Below, piece after piece: positions 6,082-7,236 of a stretch of 7,236 nucleotides of DNA. A model generated the notes under the pieces. That model did no database searches and was not told where the DNA came from. It saw nothing but the letters and a program-made list of their open reading frames with translations. The stretch lies in assembly GCA_021160155.1 (NCBI GenBank), contig JAGHDB010000410.1:1-7236 (forward strand), read 5' to 3'. Made by a program: the position numbers and the translations under genes. How positions within the stretch are numbered: position 1 is the stretch's first letter; every line of letters starts with the position of its first letter. This DNA comes from Bacteroidales bacterium. GTDB taxonomy: Bacteria; Bacteroidota; Bacteroidia; Bacteroidales; UBA12481.

Positions 6082-6995
6082 TCGCAGAGAAATATCACAT
6101 ACCTGTATTGCTCGGGGAGAGTATTGCAGGGCTGGCTATCCGGCCGGCCGGAATCTATGTCGATCTGACTTTTGGCGGAGGCGGGCATGCGAAGGAGATT
6201 CTCCGGAAACTGAAGGCTGGACGGTTGGTGGCATTTGACCGGGATCCGGCAGCTGCCGGTCAAACGATCAATGACAACCGATTTCAACTGATCCCGCATA
6301 ATTACAGATACTTCAGTTATTACCTGCAATACCTGGGCATACAAAAAGTGGATGGAATCCTGGCCGACCTGGGAGTTTCATCACGGCAGTTTGATGATCC
6401 CGAACGGGGATTCTCTTTCAGGTACGATGCCGATCTGGATATGCGGATGAACACGGTAGGTACCGTGCGTGCCGCCGACCTGATCGATCAGATGACAGCG
6501 GAAGAGATGACACAAATTTTGCGACAATACGGAGAACTGAACCGGGCAGACAGAATTGCCGGCCGGATCATTCACCGGCACGAGATTCACCCGATAAAAA
6601 CCACGGGGGATCTGGCGGATGCTGTGCGCGGTCTATTTCCGAAAAATCAGGAGAATAAAATGCTGGCTAAGGTGTTTCAGGCTTTCCGGATTGCTGTCAA
6701 TGATGAACAGAATTCATTACGGGAAATGCTTATGCAGACTTCCGCTGTGTTACGGAGCGGAGGGCGCCTGGTTGTGATTAGCTACCACTCGCTTGAAGAC
6801 CGTCTGGTCAAGAATTTTATGAGGGCCGGTAATTTTACCGGATCCATACAAACTGACCTGAGAGGCAACCGCCGCGTACCGTTTGTGCCGGTCGGCCGCA
6901 AAGCCATTCAACCTGGTACGGACGAAACAGACCGCAATCCGCGGGCACGCAGTGCCCGACTCAGAATTGCCGAAAGAACGGATATGATCACATGA
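6078..6995 (+). CDS. rsmH: RsmH (MraW), 16S rRNA (cytosine-1402-N4)-methyltransferase
   Basis: A SAM-dependent methyltransferase that N4-methylates C1402 in the 16S rRNA decoding centre, normally the second gene of the dcw cluster. The 305-residue length fits the family. Motifs in order: HIPVLLGESI (7-16), the SAM-binding VDLTFGGGGHA (28-38), acidic AFDRDPAA (52-59), GILADLGVSSRQFD (93-106), GFSFRYDADLDMRMN (111-125), KVFQAFRIAVNDE (198-210), ISYHSLEDRLVK (234-245) and the C-terminal NPRARSARLRIAE (287-299). All expected blocks are present and nothing looks degraded. The ATG overlaps the mraZ stop by 4 bp, and its own TGA overlaps the next ATG in the same way, which suggests a tightly coupled operon driven from ahead of mraZ. 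Confidence 0.97.
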   Translation: MIAEKYHIPVLLGESIAGLAIRPAGIYVDLTFGGGGHAKEILRKLKAGRLVAFDRDPAAAGQTINDNRFQLIPHNYRYFSYYLQYLGIQKVDGILADLGVSSRQFDDPERGFSFRYDADLDMRMNTVGTVRAADLIDQMTAEEMTQILRQYGELNRADRIAGRIIHRHEIHPIKTTGDLADAVRGLFPKNQENKMLAKVFQAFRIAVNDEQNSLREMLMQTSAVLRSGGRLVVISYHSLEDRLVKNFMRAGNFTGSIQTDLRGNRRVPFVPVGRKAIQPGTDETDRNPRARSARLRIAERTDMIT

Positions 6996-7236
6996 CAAAA
7001 AGAACCAAAAAGAAAAAAGAACAGGGATTTGTGAGTCCGCGACAGGAACTGCGCGAATCCACCCGGTTGAATGCTAAAGATTTACTGGGTGGAGGTGTGC
7101 TCTCACGTGATGTGGTGATCCGGCAGATCCCTTTTATCCTGTTTCTGTTTTTCATGTTGCTTTTCTATATCGCGAACCAGTACCGCGGACAACACATCAT
7201 GCAGGAGATCATGACCCTTGAAGCGCGGGTCAGAAG
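6992..7236 (+). CDS. ftsL: FtsL-like cell-division protein (partial, C-terminus off window)
   Basis: Open from ATG at 6992 to the window edge, 81 residues visible. The layout is that of FtsL: a Lys/Arg-rich cytoplasmic N-terminus (KRTKKKKE at 3-10), a single hydrophobic segment (about 46-62, IPFILFLFFMLLFYIAN) and then the start of a periplasmic coiled-coil region (MQEIMTLEARVR at 70-81). FtsL pairs with FtsB/DivIC-type partners and activates septal peptidoglycan synthesis by FtsW and FtsI. FtsL sequences vary widely, so the call rests on topology, the position after rsmH, and the segment IPFILFLFF...YIANQY, which I recognise from Bacteroidota FtsL-like proteins. It starts within the rsmH stop (ATGA overlap). 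ftsI and mur genes would be expected next. Confidence 0.85.
   Translation, partial: MTKRTKKKKEQGFVSPRQELRESTRLNAKDLLGGGVLSRDVVIRQIPFILFLFFMLLFYIANQYRGQHIMQEIMTLEARVR

Overview
The window looks like chromosomal core DNA from a member of the Bacteroidota, most likely Bacteroidales. Three things point there. Clear promoters have the TAnnTTTG -7 element of the Bacteroidota primary sigma factor, one with a TTTG element 19 bp upstream. Shine-Dalgarno sequences are weak or absent. The proteins have a Bacteroidota character: a long PurF-like protein, a glycine-lipid acyltransferase pair and a Bacteroidota-type FtsL. Species cannot be read from the window. I see no insertion sequence, phage gene, CRISPR array, tRNA or rRNA.

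Layout. Positions 1-1009 (minus) hold the N-terminal three quarters of miaB, a tRNA methylthiotransferase cut by the window edge. A short divergent intergenic region with back-to-back -7 elements separates it from a plus-strand pair. That pair is a small secreted SPOR-domain protein (1084-1578) and, overlapping it by 13 nt, a 631-residue amidophosphoribosyltransferase-family protein (1566-3461). Next comes a convergent junction filled by a 9-bp tandem repeat on a polypyrimidine/polypurine tract, which runs across the stop codon of the following minus-strand gene. Positions 3545-5458 (minus) hold a two-gene operon, glsA then glsB, predicted to make N-acyl / O-acyl glycine (amino-acid) lipids. 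From 5599 to the right edge runs the start of the division and cell wall (dcw) cluster: mraZ, rsmH and an ftsL-like gene, joined by 4-bp ATGA overlaps.

How the genes work together. The right part is a cell-division module. MraZ is the cluster's regulator, RsmH methylates 16S rRNA and FtsL is a divisome scaffold. Upstream of mraZ are four boxes at exactly 10-bp spacing (TGGGA, TGGGA, TGGTA, TGTTT) that look like a MraZ autoregulatory operator. They share a 140-bp intergenic region with a well-formed glsA promoter, so envelope lipid synthesis and the division cluster are head to head. The SPOR protein may also be envelope or septum related, but its pairing with a purine-type phosphoribosyltransferase is unexplained.

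Most of the window is ordinary core genome and I see no convincing new multi-gene system. The points most worth a second look are the mraZ operator array, the divergent PurF-like enzyme with altered iron-sulfur and oxyanion-hole positions, and the repeat array that carries the glsB stop codon.
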